This document shows, one piece after another, positions 43,100-55,135 of a stretch of DNA of 64,000 nt. A model generated the notes under the pieces. It was not told where the DNA came from and searched no databases. It was given only the letters and a program-made list of their open reading frames with translations. This DNA is from Tretioscincus oriximinensis (lineage: Eukaryota; Chordata; Lepidosauria; Squamata; Gymnophthalmidae): NCBI GenBank assembly GCA_022410635.1, contig JAJVDF010000214.1:1535075-1599074 (forward strand), read 5' to 3'. The position numbers and the translations under genes were made by a program. Each line of letters opens with the position of its first letter. Position 1 is the stretch's first letter.

Positions 43100-44907
43100 G
43101 ATACAAGATGCAACTGTAACTGATCGCATAGGAAACACATACCACAATACAATAACTTTAAACTTGAACATGGATAGAAAATTGTCAAGCAGTTCTAACA
43201 CAGAAACCTTCAACTTTCACAAAGGAAATTTTCCCAAAATGATGAAAATGGTAAAAAGAAAATTAAAAGGGAAAGTGAAAAAAGTCCAGTCCCTTCAAAA
43301 AGCATGGAAACTGTTTGCAAATACAATATTGGAAGCTCAAATAAAATGCATTCCCAAGAGAAGAAAATGATCCACCAAGTCCAAAAGGACACATGTATGG
43401 CTTACCACTGCAGTAAGGGAAGTAATTAGAATGAAGAGAAACTCATTTAATAAATGGAAGGCTTATCCTAGTGAGGAGTACAGAAGGGAGCACAAACTGT
43501 GACAAACCAAATGCAAGGTGATAGTGATGCGAAGAAAAACTTTGAGGAGCACATTGCAAAGAATATTAAAATAAATAATAAGGACTTTTTCAAATACATC
43601 AGAAATAAGAATCCTACCAGAAAAGCAGTTGGACTGCTTACACAGCAATGGACAAAAGGAGATATTCAAGGAAGACATGGAGATTGCAGAGAGGTTAAAT
43701 GAATTTTTGGTTCAGTTTTCACTGACGAAGACAGAGCGAATTTACCCACAACAGATTTAGTCTTCTCAGGAAGAACACCAGAGGAATTAAACTGGATAGA
43801 GATAACAAGGGAGGAGGTCCTTGCTAGCTTTAATAAGCTGAACATTAATAAATCCACAGGGCTAGACGGCATTCACCCAAGAACACAAATGTGAAATTGC
43901 TGAACTTCTGGCCAAAATATTTAATCTTTCCTTAAGATCAGGCACAGTACCAGTAGATTGGAGGGTAGCTAACGTAATCCCAGATATTATAGACCTGTCA
44001 GTTTAACAACAATTCCAGGTAAAGTGTTGGAAACCATAATTAAGGACAAAATTACTAAACACATGGAGAAGTACGCATTGCTGAACGAAACGCAGCATGG
44101 TTTCTGCAAAGGTAAATCATGCCTTACTGACTTGCTATAATTCTTTGAGAGTGTTAACAAACATGTAGATAAAGGGGATCCAGCTGATATTGTCTATCTA
44201 GATTTTCAGAAGGCTTTTCATAACGTCCCTCATCAAAGGCTCCTTAAAAGGCTCCATACTCATGGTATAAGAGGACAGTCTTTTTCGTGGATTGGAAACT
44301 CTCTAAAAAATAGAAAACACAGAGTAGTAATAAATGGACAGTTCTCTGAATGGAAAGAGGTAAGAAATGGAGTGCCCCAGGATCTGTACTGGGACCTTTG
44401 CTCTTCAGTATATTCATAAACAATCTGGATTCCGAGGTAAATAGTGAGGTAGCCAAGTCCGCTGATGACACTAAACTGTTCAGGGTAGTGAAAACTGAAA
44501 ATGGTTGTAAAGCACTTCAGAGAGATCTATTGAAATTGGTTGAATGGGCATCAAAGTGGCAAATGCATTTCAATTTAAGCAAGTGCAAAGTCATGCACAT
44601 TGGGGNAAAGAACTCCAATTACTCCTACCAAAACTAAGGCAATCATTGATTCTCTGCTGATCTTTGAAGTTTATGGACACCAAGAGTATAAATGGGTAAT
44701 AGGATGGATCTCTGGATGTTTCCTCCAGGATGGAGCAATAGGCAGAACTCCTGAAAAACCATTTGCAGGGAGTCATGAACAGGTGCATATTTTGCTTTCC
44801 ACAGTTCAGACTGCCCAGGTGCATCTGGTGTGCCTCTGTGTGAGACAGAATGCTGGACTAGATGGGCTGTGACCCAATCCAGTATGGCTCTTCTTATGTT
44901 CTTATGT
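43100..44907 (+). mobile_element. CR1/L2-group LINE: decayed RT region plus 3' terminus
   Basis: Conceptual translation over several frames shows, in order, a linker (NFHKGNFPKMMKMV, KAWKLFANTILEAQ), then RT blocks: LNINKSTGLDGIHPR, PVDWRVANVIP, HGFCKGKSCLTDLL, VYLDFQKAFHNVPHQRLL and the active-site box AKSADDTKLF, normally FADD. LVEWASKWQMHFNLSKCKVMHIG is split over the usual thumb region. Frameshifts and stops separate the blocks, so it is dead. The 3' end from 44660 to 44907 carries GGACTAGATGGGCTGTGACC and CTTCTTATGTTCTTATG. This links the many short terminal fragments in the window to an RT-bearing parent. The endonuclease domain is missing. Confidence 0.85.
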
Positions 44908-45981
44908 TGTAGTGGAGACAGTGATCAAGAGCATCTGTTTCCAGTTTTTGCTTACCAGTTGCAGTTCTTTCTGTCTTTTATAATACGTTCTCTGTGAGTA
45001 ATTTATTTATTTAGCTACATTTATATTCTACCTTATACCTGAAAGTATATTTATTTGGTAAATATTTGGAAATGTTTAAGAAGCTGCAAGTGGAATAGGA
45101 AACAGTAGCAATTCTGCTGAATGGAACTGTTGGCCAGACAATATCACACTTGCAACCTACAAGGGAACCTTATCTATATAGTCAGCTAGTCTTCTGTGGA
45201 TCACTGCATGCACCTAAAGTGTGATATTGGAACAGCCTATGTCCAGAAAATAGTACTGTAGTCTGTTTATTTATTTTTCATTTAACTGCACCAGTTCACC
45301 ATTGAGCAATATGTTAATGTTAAGGCCAAAATGGTTTGAACACCAAATATCTGAAAAAGTACCTCATGTTATATAATTCTGTCTGAGCGTTAAAATCTAT
45401 GCCAGAGATGTTGTTGGCTGTGCTCTTTGAAATTATTTTGAAAGCATCTACAATCTTTAAAATCTGAGCAGACGTGGTTGTTGAGGCAATTGGAGATGAT
45501 GCAGTTTCATTTGAAACCACACATCATTTCCACAGAAATGCTTTTCACTACTTTTGAAAAAATGTGAACTCTTAGTGAAGTCAAGAGAGAAATTTAATTA
45601 CACCCAAGCATTTTCTTGATATTAAAATTCTCCAGCATTTTGACATTTTCTACATATGAATCAGTAAGCATTGGTTTAGTTCAGTTTAGTGATGATCACC
45701 TTCTTATCGTTTCATTTTTGAGGGTCACATTCTTGACAACATGAAGCTCTGTTTATAGTGTGTTAAATCTGAAACATCTAGTTTATCTCAACTTTTTTCC
45801 ATGAAATTTTCAAAAAAATATATTCGACAGGAAAAAATATACTAAAGGGTCAATTTAGTAATTAGCACCAGCATCCCTCGAGGAATATCTTATCTGAATA
45901 TCTTGTCTTCTAGGAGGCTGTGAACCAGAACGTATTTACACATCTACATGGAATGAGATGTTATAGTCTTCACTATGGATA
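44908..45981. other. Unassigned intronic sequence
   Basis: AT-rich. A weak BovB/Sauria-like tail in antisense lies at 45000-45055 (ATTTATTTATTTAGC then ATATTCTACCTTATACC). Nothing else was recognised. Confidence 0.4.
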
Positions 45982-46287
45982 TGCTTGTTTGTGGTTTTCT
46001 AAATGGCAGAGAATGGTGGCAGTCTGGTTACCAAATAATTCAGTCCACAAGTTTGTCAACTTCAAACATACTTTACTAATAGGGTAGGGTTACTGGGATA
46101 TAAAACAATAACACATTTTCTAAATCCTATATCTTTCTGCCTCTTCATTCAAGGAGAGCAAAATGCCAACTGCAAAGCATGTGGGCTGGAGTAGAGTGGT
46201 GCCTGTAAAAAGGGAGAGCAAACGAGACACATTTACCCAGTTCTCTCTTTCTGCTGCTCTGTGACAAGCACTTGCAAAGACACAACA
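45982..46287 (-). repeat. 3' LTR of the copia element
   Basis: 306 bp with the same ends as the 5' LTR. It carries an extra block around 46164-46183 (GCCAACTGCAAAGCATG on the + strand) that the 5' copy lacks. Confidence 0.85.
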
Positions 46288-46304
46288 AACCCCTTCTCAA
46301 GTGA

Positions 46305-46622
46305 TTAGTCACAGATATCATATAAACATAATCTTTCACGTAGATATTCAAATTTCATCTTTGTCAGTGGCTTCGTAAGAATGTCTGCCACCATATTTTC
46401 AGAATCACAATACCTCCTAGGCATTATTCCTTTTCTGGTTCTTTGTGATATTCTTTCAGCAGCTATAGTGGTCTCCTCACTTGGGCTGGTCTGCTCCATT
46501 GCCCCTTCTGACTGTGTGTGAGGTGCAATATATGACTCACTGATCCACTCTGTAAAGATTGGCGCTTCAGCTTCTAGGCTGGTATCACTAGCAATGTCAT
46601 CCTTTTGCCTTGAGGTGTCCAC
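46305..46622 (-). pseudogene. copia linker fused to RNase H C-terminus (RT missing)
   Basis: The acidic linker (EWISESYIAPHTQSEG, then QRTRKGIMPRRY) is joined in frame to CDSENMVADILTKPLTKM and the terminal EYLRERLCLYD, which is the very end of copia RNase H. In an intact element roughly 400 codons of RT and RNase H lie between RRY and YCDSEN. The stop codon TAA at 46305-46307 lies just before the purine tract and the 3' LTR, so the polyprotein end is native. Confidence 0.8.
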
Positions 46623-46667
46623 AACATTGCTTTCATCTATGTAAACTGCACTCAGTACTTCTACATC

Positions 46668-47141
46668 CTAGGTCTTAGGATTCATAACTCCATAACCTTT
46701 TGAATTTTGATTGTAGCCGACTAGGATCCCCAGTTTGGCTCTGGGTTCAAGTTTTCCACTCTTTTCTTTTGGCACAATTGTGAAAACTCTGCTTCTGAAC
46801 GATTTAAAATGTTTTAATCCAGGCTTTCTGCCATCCCAAAGTTCAAAAGGACTTTTTGCTATGATATTATATAGGCTTCTGTTGTATAAGTATACAGATG
46901 TATTTATAGCTTCCGCCCAGTAGGGGTCAGGCAAGTTGGCCTGTAGCAGTAGACATTTGGCTAACTCTAGTATAGTCTTGTTATATCTCTCAGCTAATCC
47001 GATCTGTCTTGGACTATATTTCACCAATATAGCATTGGCTATCCCTTCATTTTCCAGGTATCTTTGGAATTCATTGCTACTATATTCAATTCCATAATCT
47101 GTATAGAGAATTTGTGGTGCCTTGCCAGATTTATTTTTCAC
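46668..47141 (-). pseudogene. copia integrase core, C-terminal part
   Basis: This continues the integrase after a frameshift. LYTDYGIEYSSNEFQRYL holds the second catalytic Asp, and QIGLAERYNKTILELAKCLL holds the catalytic Glu. WAEAINTSVYLYNRS, the SPFELWDGRKPGLKHFK block and LGILVGYN follow, as in copia integrases. A TAG at 46668-46670 ends the open stretch, but the same frame reopens directly into the linker at 46622. Confidence 0.85.
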
Positions 47142-47156
47142 AGCAGCTAGATAACT

Positions 47157-48335
47157 TTAATTTTTTTCAGGTACTTGGTCTTTTGACTTTATTAGATATA
47201 CGTATGCAAGTCTACTTGCACTGTCTATGAAAGTGAGTAGGTATCTTCCTCCACCTGGAGATGACGCTAAGGGTCCAACTAAATCACTGTACAGTTTTTC
47301 TAGAATCTTAGTCTCATGAGCCTGATAATGATTGGATAGCTTGGGTGCAGTTGCTTTTACCATTATGCAAATTTCATATTTTTGCTCACTTTTCTCACAT
47401 TCTATAACATCCATTCCACAATTTAAGAGAAGTTCCTTTACACTTTTCATAGATCTGTGGACTAATCTTGTATGAAATGACCATAAACACCTCTTGTGGT
47501 CACATCTCTCCTTTTGGACAGAAAATATTTCCTTTTCTCCTTCTGGATCATTATGACCTCTTAGATAGAAATAGGGTCCTCGCTTTTCAGCTGGATACTG
47601 CACTCCTAGGTTCTCATTAATGACCATGCATGAGTGCTCTGTCATGACTATTTTATGGCCTGCCCTTAGTAGGCGTGGGACTGATATAATATTCCCAGGT
47701 GCTCCTTGTACTAGAACTGCATTTAGCATTGTTTGAGGCATGTACTCTCCATCAGCACTAACAAAGCAGGTTTCAACAGAACCTTTCTCATGGGCTTCAA
47801 AAATATCTCCAATGGCAGATGTAAGCCTTTCCTTATAAGACGTAATCTCATGCAACAGTTTGCTGTCATGCACCATGTGGACAGTGGTTCCTGTGTATAA
47901 TAAAAATAAATCACTATCATTTTTCTGCTGTTCACTACCAAGTAAGAATGCTGTGTGGGATCTCTGCCCCTTCTGGTTAGAATGAGCAATTTCCTCACTC
48001 TTCACCTTTCCTTTGTAGTTAGTGCACAAATGATTGCCTTTGTAATCTGATTTACCTGCACTTCCTGCATTTTTCGAAGAGTTTGGTCTAAGGGAAGGAT
48101 CTCTCTTCCAACATGAAGCCCTGGTGTGGAGTTTTCTGTTACAGAAAATAAAGACTACTTCTCTGCACCTTTGTGCATTTTTCTGTACCTTTAAGACAGG
48201 CATTTTTCTCTCAATTTTCTTACTTCCATCATTTGCATGCAACAGATAATTCAAAGCACATTCCAGAGTAAAATCCTCTAATGCTTCCAAAACAGCAACT
48301 TTCTGATCAAAGTGATAGTTCAGACTTATGAACAC
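47157..48335 (-). pseudogene. copia gag C-terminus, protease, integrase N-terminal part
   Basis: The frame has 392 open codons. Residues 60-78 are the nucleocapsid zinc knuckle with only Cys65, His70 and Cys75 left of the CCHC set. Residues 143-157 are the protease active-site region, reading LFLLYTGTTVHMVHD, where the catalytic Asp of the usual D(S/T)G is Tyr147. Residues 283-330 are the GAG-pre-integrase zinc domain, with His288 and His293 kept and Cys322 kept, but its partner Cys replaced by Tyr. From about 347 the integrase core starts, with Asp351 in YSDLVGP and TFIDSASRLAYVY. The frame is lost after KSKDQVPEK in an A-run, just before the next integrase piece. Confidence 0.85.
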
Positions 48336-48353
48336 AGCTGCAAGAAATTCTTA

Positions 48354-48828
48354 TTCAGAGACTATTTCTCCTGTATTTCTTAATTGGAATAGAATGCTTT
48401 GCATGGCTGTAATGTGATCCTCAATGGCTGTACTTTCAGACATTTTAGTTGCATAAAGCTGATTTCTTAATAACAACAGATAATTAGGTGACTGTTGGCA
48501 ATATTTTTTCTCAATGGCATTCCATAAACTCTTTGTAGTGTCATGGTTCCTTCTCTTTCATGCACTGCATTTGAAATCATAAAAAAGCTTTTCCATTATC
48601 AATCTCAAATTGCTGTTTTTGCTCTGGATCTATGGGTGGATCTTCAGTTAAAACATATCCAATTCCTTGTGATCTTAAGCCATGTTTTACTGTGCTTTTT
48701 CATAGCAGAAAATGATTTTTATTCAGTTTCATTAGCTGTAGAGAACCTGATACAACACTCACAGTTTTCCTTCTTGGATTTGTGGTTTGATTTCCTGAAG
48801 ATGAGGCTTCTCCTTCTCCACTGGACAT
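48354..48828 (-). pseudogene. copia gag, N-terminal part (broken)
   Basis: A start at 48828 gives MSSGEGEASSSGNQTTN and continues to LQLMKLNKN before a stop. After a shift the frame reads SLWNAIEKKYCQQSPNYL and then SESTAIEDHITAMQSILFQL, matching the copia gag (UBN2-type) region. A TAA at 48351-48353 interrupts it just before the next open stretch. The role in an intact element is the capsid/nucleocapsid precursor. Confidence 0.7.
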
Positions 48829-48902
48829 TTTGGTCTTTTCCAGATCTGCTTCTCTGCTAAAAATGCTGCCTGGTGCCCAAAACCTTTGTTGTGATAAAGA
48901 TA

Positions 48903-49188
48903 TGCTTGTTTGTGATTTTCTAAATGGCAGAGAATGGTTGCAGTCTGGTTACCAAATAATTCAGTCCACAAGTTTGTTAACTTCAAACATACTTTACTAA
49001 TAGGGTAGGGTTACTGGGATATAAAACAATAACGTATTTTCTAAATCCTACATCTTTGTGCCTCTTCATTCAAGGAGAGCAATGGGCTGGAGTAGAGTGG
49101 TACTTCCAAAAAGGGAGACCAAACAAGATACATTTACCCTGTTCTCTCTCTCTGCTGCTCTGTGACAAGCACTTGCAAAAACACAACA
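48903..49188 (-). repeat. 5' LTR of the copia element
   Basis: 286 bp, starting TGTTGTGTTTTTGCAAGTGC on the minus strand and ending AAGCA. It aligns with 45982-46287 throughout, with about 17 mismatches by hand count and lacking one block of about 20 bases present in the other LTR. Confidence 0.85.
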
Positions 49189-51150
49189 CATAGTCTGCTC
49201 CAATGGGAGACTCCTTAAAAATTGTGTCTGAAACTTTCCATATTTTTGAACTAAAGCAGCCTTTTATTTACAGATGGCAGTGAATGGCTGAGTGAGTCTT
49301 CTGAATATAGGAGTCTGGTACTATTTTTAGTGACACCAGGAATAGATCTTGGTGTAATCTTCCAATTGCCTATTTGATTTTGAGCCAGATTGTTCAGACC
49401 AGCCTAATATGACATAGAAAAACATGCATTATGTAGTGCTAAATCCATCTGAATAATACCTAAAAATATATTCAGGAATAACAACTTATCCCTGAAGTAA
49501 ACTTAGCAGTACTACCTCTGTTTAATTATGGATATGATTTCCATTCAGAATGTTATGTTACTTGGGATCTGGCCATACATTTACTGTTAGGTTAATTTAA
49601 GCTACTCTTCAGCCCTGAAGAATGGGTTTAATTTCCACTCTGAAGATGGCTTAAAATATAAGTGTGACATTGACTGCATTCCTACCTGAATGGGAGCACC
49701 CTAGAGGCAGCTCTGCTGGACCGCATCACACTTTGCCAGTGCTGATTGTACTGTAAAGCTCTTTTGGTATGCATTTTCTCAGAGCACACATTGTCTGCTC
49801 CTGTAGCACAGCCCTTCAGGGATGTGCTCCATTCATTCATGTAGCGCAGAGCATGGAAAGACTATGCATGAAGTCCTGCAAGACCAGGCACCTGGCTATC
49901 ACTCGTAGAGCTCACATGTAGTGGCTACCAGGGCTCATATGACCACCAGGACCATCATGGCTCTTACCATGGCGGCGTTGTGGTCTCCCTGCAGAAGTCT
50001 CAGACAGCAGCAAGCAACGTCTCTGGTGAGTATGGGTGGATAGAGACTTTATCAGATGATATTTAGAACTAGGTAAGACTTGCTATAACTATGTATAATG
50101 GGTGTGACTGCAACATTTCATAAGTGACTGCTTCATAGAAAATATAGGATTAAAAATAACAGAAAAGTGCATTATTTTTTCTCCTGAATAAAGCTAACTT
50201 AAGTGGCAAAGATTGTGATTCTAACTTTCACTGCCCAATGAATAAATGAAAATGGACAGCTTCAGGGCTCACCATTCTTCCCATTTATTACCTTGAACTT
50301 GTACAGTTCTTCACTTTCCACTAAACAAATGTCCACAAACTAGGGAACTGTCTCTGTTAAGTATGATACTTGTGCACATTTTATTGCTGCCCCATTACAG
50401 TTGATCAAGAATAGCTTTTCACTGCTTATTTTGCACAATAGGGAAAAACGTGTATTTGAAACTAATGAAAAGATTGAACTTGCTGGCATCTATTTCTGGA
50501 ATTGAACTGTAAGCAAATAGGCAAGATATGAAAATAGAAAAACTTATGAAGGTTCAATAAATCATAGTNATTCCCAGGACTATAAGTTTAATCAGCTCTG
50601 AGGAGGAGGGGAAAAAGCCTTTTCTGACTGTAACTGTAAAACTTAAAATAGATGGTGTGATAATAGCTACCAGAATAGCTACAGCAGTATCAGGCGAAAA
50701 TGAAAGGTAGTTAATTATCAGGATCACTGAGAGAAAACAATTATTTATTAATGAGCAGGTTTTTATTAATAAGCTATCTTGTTCATCTTATATTTGAAGG
50801 GCATGATCATGAAACTGCANGAGGCAGAATGAATCGAGCCCTAAAACTAATAATGGGACTGTTCCGATACATACCCAAATTTTTTTTTCAGTTTTGAAGA
50901 ACTGTATGTGTGCGTTAACATATTTTTCTTGATTTAGTTCAATTCTTCAGGATTGTGAATGTGGATTTAAAATTACATGTCAGGACACCACCTCTGGATG
51001 TCTTCTGACAGGAAGAGAAAAATGCGAGATTTGAGTTGGAAATTTAATTGTTTGTTGGATGTTAATGGTTTCTTGCAATTCCACGGGTTAGCATGTCTGT
51101 TGTGGAGAAAGCAACAAAAGCTATGTATGCCACCATTTGATGAAAGGGGC

Positions 51151-51184
<34 letters not shown>

Positions 51185-51185
51185 T
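51151..51185. repeat. (TTA)n microsatellite
   Basis: About eleven uninterrupted TTA units. Confidence 0.95.
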
Positions 51186-52296
51186 AGAAAATGCATTATT
51201 GCAATGAAAGGCTACCATTTTATGGCCTGTTTTGGTGTTGCATGAGAACCATCTCTGTCGCAATGCTATTATCAGTATTTCAGATATCACTATTTTATCC
51301 AAGGGTTGTTCTGGGATTGCCACAGATACATATAACAATCCCAGCACATTTCTGGTATTCAATAATCCCTAATTTTATGCTCTGTCTAGATGAGACTTTG
51401 TATGTGATAGAGCTGACGTCCAATAATATCTAAAAATCCTCAAAGAGATTCTCTTTTTTGAAACAGGAACCAACTATAGTCTTTTAAAGTTTAGCCTTAC
51501 TCATGTTTGCTTTAGTAGCTTTCTGTGTTTTATTGAATAATTAACTGTTTCTACAGAACTAGAGGTGAGAATGTGGTTCCAATTTATTGTAGCTTTGTTG
51601 TATTGTAAATCTTTCATCATTAAAATGTGTTGATTATGCATAGTGTTGTAGTCCGGTGCTTTATAGGCTTCTTTGAAGTCAATTAGTCACAGTAATTACT
51701 TCCACCACTTCACGTTCACAGGCTTTACCGTTTTCTATTAAGTTGCAAGGTTTACAAGAATTCTGCAATGTAACCTTACAAAAGGATGCATGTACATTTT
51801 TTTCCAGTAGTATTTTTTTAAAAAAGAAAAAGACCAGGGAGCAATTTTAAGTTAATGGATTCAACACTGTTGTTATTTTAAGAAAAAAGACAAAACTGAA
51901 AAATACAGCCTCAGGAAAATCATTTCTCTGTATTAATGTGCTTTGGAAGCAGGTTACTGTAAGAAAATTGCTATGAACCAAATAGTGCTCCAAGCTATTT
52001 TTGATGGTTTACATTGGAATGGAGTAATCCTTTTGAACTGTACTCCAATAATTTGACAAAAGAATGCATGAGTTATGCNNTGACTGAGTCTCTAGGCATG
52101 CATTATGCTTCAAATCTGAAATGTAAGATAATGAGCAAAGAGTTTCACATTGATTTAATAGGATTCAATACCACTATTCCACCAAAATTATTACAAATCA
52201 GGAAATGGGTTTCTTAAAGATTTCCACCTTCAAAGTTCCTGCATACAATTGTAGTTTCATTACTGTTTCTAATAGACCTGTTTACAGCTTTGGACT

Positions 52297-52375
52297 TATT
52301 ATTTTACTTATTTGGTCTCAGGGCGGATCACAATAAAAACAGATTAAAACAGAGCAATTTAAAAATACAATAGTG
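52297..52375 (-). repeat. BovB/Sauria-type 3' tail, antisense
   Basis: TTACTTATTTGGTCTCAGGG followed by CGGATCACAATAAAAACAG is the complement of the CCGCCCTGAG-type ending. Confidence 0.5.
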
Positions 52376-53342
52376 TCTTGTAAGAGGAGGGATTATTTGG
52401 CTAAGGCAAAGATAAATGAAGATAGTCATAATTACAAGTATGGTCAGTCAGTATTTCATGTTTGCACATGGAGGTAAAATAAATGCACTGGATTGTAGCA
52501 CAATTACTTGTAGCAATCTTTCCTCCGCTGTGTAAATTTCAATATCACTTTGGGGCTAAGCTAATGAAATTAAAAGATGACATGATGCTTCTTACAGATG
52601 GTTCTTGCATGACATTCCTTGCATGAAAAGGAATGGCTGAGCAGCAATAGGATAAAACTGAGTCTGCTGCTCTTTCTCATCTTTAAAAATCTCAAAGGCG
52701 AGACACAAAAGTTATCCAACAACTCAGCCACTCTGCTCCTTAATTAGGTGGGTGGAAAATGCAGCCAGTAAATTTTTCCTGCTGTCATTTTTTAATCACT
52801 ATGATGAGTGGGCAAAGATATCATACTTCTGCAGACAGGTTATATCATAGGGATACTTTCCACCCCTTGAATTTGTTTGCAGACGTAATGGATGGACAGG
52901 GTGGATTCATTTTGCCCTACCAGCGTCAGATTGTAGAAAGGAGTTTTCTAGTATTCTTGTTGGTCCAGTGTGCCAGCTAGTGCAGAATCACTGTAGATAG
53001 GATATCCTTTTGAAGCCTGGGAAAGAATATTTTCATACATGCCCAGATGGGTTGAGACCTTGGGATTGTCCCCTGCACCGTACAGGGTCAGGAAAGAGAG
53101 CAAAGAAAGCTGGTGTTTGAACAAGGTTATTCGAACATTGAACTTCCCCATTGAAATAGAATGATAAGGCGTTGTGTTCTCTAACATGTTGCATGTATGA
53201 CGTTCCCTCATTTAATTGTGCTGAGGGGGGTGGTCAGAACCTGTCCCATATAGAAACCTGTAGCACGGTCAAGTTGCATAATGACCTGCACAACTGCTTT
53301 CACGTTTCTGGTCCAGATGTGCTCTCTTCCTTACTGCACAGT

Positions 53343-53411
53343 ACTATTATTTTTTAACATGTTAATTCTATTTTTACTGTTAATCGCCCTGAGACTGGTT
53401 TTGAGTAGTAA
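53343..53411 (+). repeat. BovB/Sauria-type 3' tail, short
   Basis: TTTTTACTGTTAATCGCCCT followed by GAGACTGGTTTTGAG is the sense form of the tail, truncated on both sides. Confidence 0.4.
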
Positions 53412-54832
53412 GACTGGCTTTCCCCTTTGTTTACTTGGTTTATTTCCACTGCAAAGAAAAAATGCTTCAGGGCTGCTTCTTATCCCCTAATTTATACTTA
53501 TTGATGCAGAAATAATATCTTTCTACTTGGGCCAAATCAACAAGCTGAATCTAGCCAATAACATAACTTTTTTCATTGATGCTGGAAAGTTACAACAACA
53601 TAATGTTATTAACTAGTGCTCAATGTTTATAGTTCTGTTGTATAAGTTAGCACTTTTACTGTGCCGAATTGTTGACAAAATTTTACACTAATTAGCTCAG
53701 TGGAAGTGGAAAAATAGGAAATTAAGTGATGATGCCGAGTTCAGTTTGAATAAAGAAACAAGAAAGCTAATCCACTCTTTGGAATTATTTGCTTGGTTAT
53801 ACTTGAAACCTGCATCTTTTAAAAGAGCAGCATGTAATTTTGTTATGGTAATTCTGTTCAGTTTGAATTGACACATTGACTCCACAGAGCCACCACTTAT
53901 AATAAAACATTTTTTCCTCTTGTTCCACAAAATTCAATAGTACTGTTGACATTTATTTAACCTTTTCAATATATTATTGATGCTGCCGTAATATGGAATT
54001 ATTTCTCTTTCAAATTAGATCTTCCCTTGAATTTTCAGCTGTAATCCATTGTATCAGTGCTTTTCAGTTGTCTTGATGTATCTGTTGCTAAGATATGAAA
54101 GAGGCCTCATTAATGCACCTGTACAACATGGAAATATCAATCTACATTATGGTTCAAAATATAAGAGCAGTTAAAATATAGTGTAGGATGATAAGCTGAT
54201 CTATATGGTATTGATAAATAAACAGATGGTTTATTACGTGTCACCTAGTTGACTTCCGTGGCTCGAATATGCTGAACAGAATTTTTAATTGGTTGCTACC
54301 AACTTGCCATTTTGTTGAGATGTACACAATGATGATAACCCATTAAAACTCCTTAGTTATCTAAGGCTTCTGCAGGCTTCTCACCATCCTGCTCTACTGA
54401 TAATAGCTATCGTTATGTGCTTTTACTGCCTCTGAACTCTTAATGGACTGGCTTTATATTTCTTTATAGCCAGAGGGTTTTTAGCACTGTTATTAAAATT
54501 GTGAAGGGACAATGGGGAAGTGAACTGCATTAGCTACATAGATGGGAAAAAAGAGAAGACCTGAAAAAGAAATATATGTGTCTATCACAGTGATAACGTT
54601 TGAAGTTGTATGACTTTGGAAGTTCTGGAATAAAACACTCCATGGAACGCTTTATTCTGGATTATCCAATTACAGTGGAACAAACAGGCAAATTTCAAGA
54701 GATTTGTTTTTGTTTTTTGTTTTAAATGTCATTAGTCCCTATTACAGCAAATAATAACCTGCTGCAATAACCTGTGCCACATAACTTATAATTTCATTGT
54801 GCTCTATAAGTAAAAGTTTCCGTTATCATCTT

Positions 54833-55135
54833 ACATAAGAACGAAAGCGGAGCCCTGCTGAGTGGGGTCAGAGTCCATCTAGTCCAGCATTCTGTCTCAC
54901 ACAATGGCCCACCAATTGCACCTGAGCAGTCTGAGAAAGCAAATTTTTAACCTGTTCTCAACTCCCTGCAGATGTACTTCAGGTATACTGCCTGTTGCTC
55001 CATCCCGGAGGCTTTATCGAAAGATCCATCCTAGTAGCTATTTATACCCTCGGTGTTCCTGAACTCTTCTAATCAAAGCCAACCAGGCTGCTAGCTAACA
55101 TACCTTTTCTGGAAGTAATTCCATTAATACATTCC
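54833..55135 (-). mobile_element. CR1/L2-group LINE 3' fragment, antisense
   Basis: ACATAAGAACGAAAGC, CATCTAGTCCAGCATTCTG, AACTCCCTGCAGATG, CTGCCTGTTGCTCCATCC and GGCTGCTAGCTAAC follow the same order as 29259-29520. Confidence 0.75.

Larger units (their letters stand above)
45982..49188 (-). mobile_element. Ty1/copia LTR retrotransposon, RT-deleted
   Basis: The element has two LTRs (48903-49188 as 5' LTR and 45982-46287 as 3' LTR). Between them are gag, protease and integrase remnants in copia order, then a linker joined directly to the C-terminal end of RNase H. The order protease-integrase before RNase H is diagnostic of Ty1/copia, not Ty3/gypsy. The LTRs begin TGTTGTG on the coding strand. 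A purine tract AGAAGGGG lies next to the 3' LTR at 46290-46297. Frameshifts, stops and a catalytic substitution show that it is inactive. No clean 5-bp target duplication was found. Confidence 0.9.
49189..54640. other. Unassigned intronic sequence
   Basis: Long AT-rich stretch. A GC-richer island of unknown origin lies at 49680-49990. A (TTA)n run occupies 51151-51185. BovB/Sauria-type tail pieces lie at 52297-52375 (-) and 53343-53411 (+). No exon recognised. Confidence 0.45.

Noticed and set aside
49995..50025. Possible microexon between a CTGCAG acceptor and a GTGAGT donor
   Set aside because: It is only 31 bases, is not a multiple of three, and has no relation to cadherin sequence. It is kept only as a weak finding.
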